A stretch of 33,409 nt of DNA from NCBI GenBank assembly GCA_004557405.1, contig SFDZ01000022.1, positions 1 to 33,409 on the forward strand, in the 5' to 3' direction. Origin of the DNA: Bacteroidales bacterium. GTDB lineage: Bacteria > Bacteroidota > Bacteroidia > Bacteroidales > Paludibacteraceae. This document shows positions 31,825-33,409 of this stretch, piece after piece (position 1 is the stretch's first letter; every line of letters begins with the position of its first letter). A program made the position numbers and the translations under genes. Below the pieces are notes generated by a model. That model had not been told where the DNA came from. It saw nothing but the letters and a program-made list of their open reading frames with translations, and did not search any database.

Positions 31825-33409
31825 TTAACGGCGATTGGTAACGATGCGCTTTTCGCCGTTAATGATGTACAAACCACGCGGCAAAGCATCTATTTGGGCT
31901 TCGCTGGCATCTTGTATCAGCAGAATGCCTTGCAAGGTATAAACATTGTTGTTGCGCGGTTTCTCGATGGTAACCGATTCGATGGCGGTGGGAGTCGGTG
32001 CGCCAATAGCAATAGTTGTATTATTTTCGGGAATCGTTACCGTATAAACACCCTCGGAATCGGCCGTAACGTCATTACCGTTTACCTTGACCGACGAACC
32101 ATCGGTTCTAAATTGCACTTCAGTTTCCGGCGATACATACCATGTTTTTGCAGGATCGACATCGACCGGCGATACCATAGTAACTGTGGCCGAACCGGCT
32201 ATATTAAACGAAGCCGAAAGCAATATGTTCACTACAATCGAATCGTTATTGGAGGCCGTAAAATTATACGATGACAAGATGTTATTACCGTAATAATCTT
32301 GCTTTTGTACGCCATTATGATAGATGTAAAAATTATTAGCATACAACGATAGATAAAAACTTTTTTCGTTATTAGGATCAAATGCTATTTTATTCCACCC
32401 TTTATATTGTTCATTGTAGGCTGCAGCACCCGATTCGGTAGATGGATTTTTGAACGTAATCACCTCTTTAGAATTCCTTTGTACAATACCACCGGCCGAC
32501 AAGTATTCCGGATAGTCGAACGAAACATACAAGGTATCGGTACGTTCAGGTTTGTTAATCCAAACAGAAAATTCTTGATTTGCACTGACATTATAAATAG
32601 TAACAGGAGAATAATAGCACGAAATATGACTTCCCGATCCATCTTTAATACTATCGAACGAGCATCCATCTAAAGCACAAAAATACACTGACGACGTTTT
32701 ACCGGGCAAGGTAACTTTCAGTCTATTGGGGTTAGCCGGATCAACAACCTCCTTATCATACGGCGACGATCCACTAGAATTCGGCGAAACCGCAAGCAAT
32801 TCCGGATGATTAACGGTCAGGTAAATATCGAAAGGTTCCACTTTTATGGCCGACAAATTGATGGTATAACCGGATGTTTCGGTAACCGTAAAGGAATACG
32901 AACCATAACCATTCAAGAAAGAGTATACATTCGATGATGGTGGTAGTGGCGTGAGCGACAACGAGTTCAAGGTGTAATTCGTATTGTCGCCATACAAAGC
33001 AATCTCCGAGCCCAATTTTACAGTATAACCCTCAGCACGCCATGTGGCTTTATCTACTGCTACGCCATTCACCTCTACTTTGGCGAATGCATCAACGTCA
33101 CCTTCAAATTTCACCGGCACATTCACATCGGGAGCTTTAAACTTCACATCGACCGTAGCACCATCCGTTACCGTCCAATAATAAGAATCTGCGAATGAAA
33201 CGGTATTCGCACCCTCTGTCAATTGATACCACTTACTACTGCCCTGCAACTGCAATTGATTTTCCTGATAGCCACTCTCATGATTTGTTGGCACAAAATA
33301 GACTGTATTTGTTGTTTCGGTAAAATAGATAGTTTGACCACTACGGTATACCGACAATTTTGACGGCTCATCTACATTCACTGTGCACGAAGCAGTACGG
33401 ATCTCGGCA
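31825..33409 (-). CDS. Secreted/adhesin-like protein with T9SS-type C-terminus (5' end beyond the window)
   Basis: The frame is open to the right edge of the window (ending AEIRTASCTV before the first in-window GTG at 33381), so the N-terminus, including any signal peptide, is missing. At least 527 residues are coded. The visible part is beta-rich, Ser/Thr/Asn/Gly and Tyr rich, with no cysteine-rich or catalytic motif I recognise, for example VKFEGDVDAFAKVEVNGVAV and YYWTVTDGATVDVKF, and resembles tandem Ig-like or beta-sandwich adhesin domains. The C-terminal end, NVYTLQGILLIQDASEAQ ... LPRGLYIINGEKRIV, is a T9SS type A-like sorting domain. The interior around 32200-32700 is notably AT-richer than the neighbouring genes. 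Function is unknown; secretion is a firm inference. Confidence 0.7.
   Translation of the reverse strand, partial: AEIRTASCTVNVDEPSKLSVYRSGQTIYFTETTNTVYFVPTNHESGYQENQLQLQGSSKWYQLTEGANTVSFADSYYWTVTDGATVDVKFKAPDVNVPVKFEGDVDAFAKVEVNGVAVDKATWRAEGYTVKLGSEIALYGDNTNYTLNSLSLTPLPPSSNVYSFLNGYGSYSFTVTETSGYTINLSAIKVEPFDIYLTVNHPELLAVSPNSSGSSPYDKEVVDPANPNRLKVTLPGKTSSVYFCALDGCSFDSIKDGSGSHISCYYSPVTIYNVSANQEFSVWINKPERTDTLYVSFDYPEYLSAGGIVQRNSKEVITFKNPSTESGAAAYNEQYKGWNKIAFDPNNEKSFYLSLYANNFYIYHNGVQKQDYYGNNILSSYNFTASNNDSIVVNILLSASFNIAGSATVTMVSPVDVDPAKTWYVSPETEVQFRTDGSSVKVNGNDVTADSEGVYTVTIPENNTTIAIGAPTPTAIESVTIEKPRNNNVYTLQGILLIQDASEAQIDALPRGLYIINGEKRIVTNRR

Overview
This window looks like a chromosomal segment of a Bacteroidales-type bacterium (phylum Bacteroidota). 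The evidence is: many upstream regions carry the Bacteroidota -7 box TAnnTTTG, several with a TTG 19-20 nt upstream, and Shine-Dalgarno sequences are largely absent; there are three secreted proteins with type IX secretion (T9SS) style C-terminal domains; and several families have Bacteroidota-specific forms (658-aa class III fructose-bisphosphatase, DksA-like protein without a full Cys4 finger, TolQ with a signal peptide, AmgK-RapZ fusion). Base composition is roughly balanced. No 16S rRNA or species marker is present, so genus is not claimed.

Layout. 1-1061: one end of a mobilizable element, with a MOB_V-like relaxase running off the left edge and an oriT-like run of hairpins. It abuts a beheaded menG (1064-1438), followed by intact menA, so the element appears to sit inside a menaquinone gene. 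2387-2785: a small HIRAN protein with a possible frameshift at an A7 tract. 2885-4883 (minus): dksA-like gene and an MlaF/MlaE lipid ABC transporter. 4992-7414 (minus): a TolQ/ExbB, small membrane protein (frameshifted), ExbD, ExbD energy-transduction cluster, with tRNA-Ser(GGA) upstream. 7714-10651 (minus): tatD, murU and an AmgK-RapZ fusion, a likely MurNAc recycling unit. 10804-18564 (plus): periplasmic thioredoxin, class III fbp, dnaE and a lipid kinase. 18753-22250 (minus): AsmA-family protein and a lipocalin-like lipoprotein. 22418-25475 (plus): HAD phosphatase, OprO/P-like porin and 2-amino-3-ketobutyrate CoA ligase as a tight operon. 25657-33409 (minus): three T9SS-type cargo proteins: a giant triplicated leucine-rich-repeat protein, a subtilisin, and a partial adhesin-like protein.

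How genes work together. Envelope maintenance dominates: proton-driven Tol-like motor, Mla-type lipid transport, AsmA-like lipid transfer, MurNAc recycling, porin, and exported protease/LRR proteins. Intrinsic terminators separate most units. One of them (exbD end) physically overlaps the promoter of the next unit (mlaEF). The most notable items are the AmgK-RapZ/MurU unit, the menG-disrupting element, the threefold LRR module protein next to a subtilisin, and two likely single-base frameshifts. No CRISPR array, IS transposase or complete unknown multi-gene defence system was recognised.
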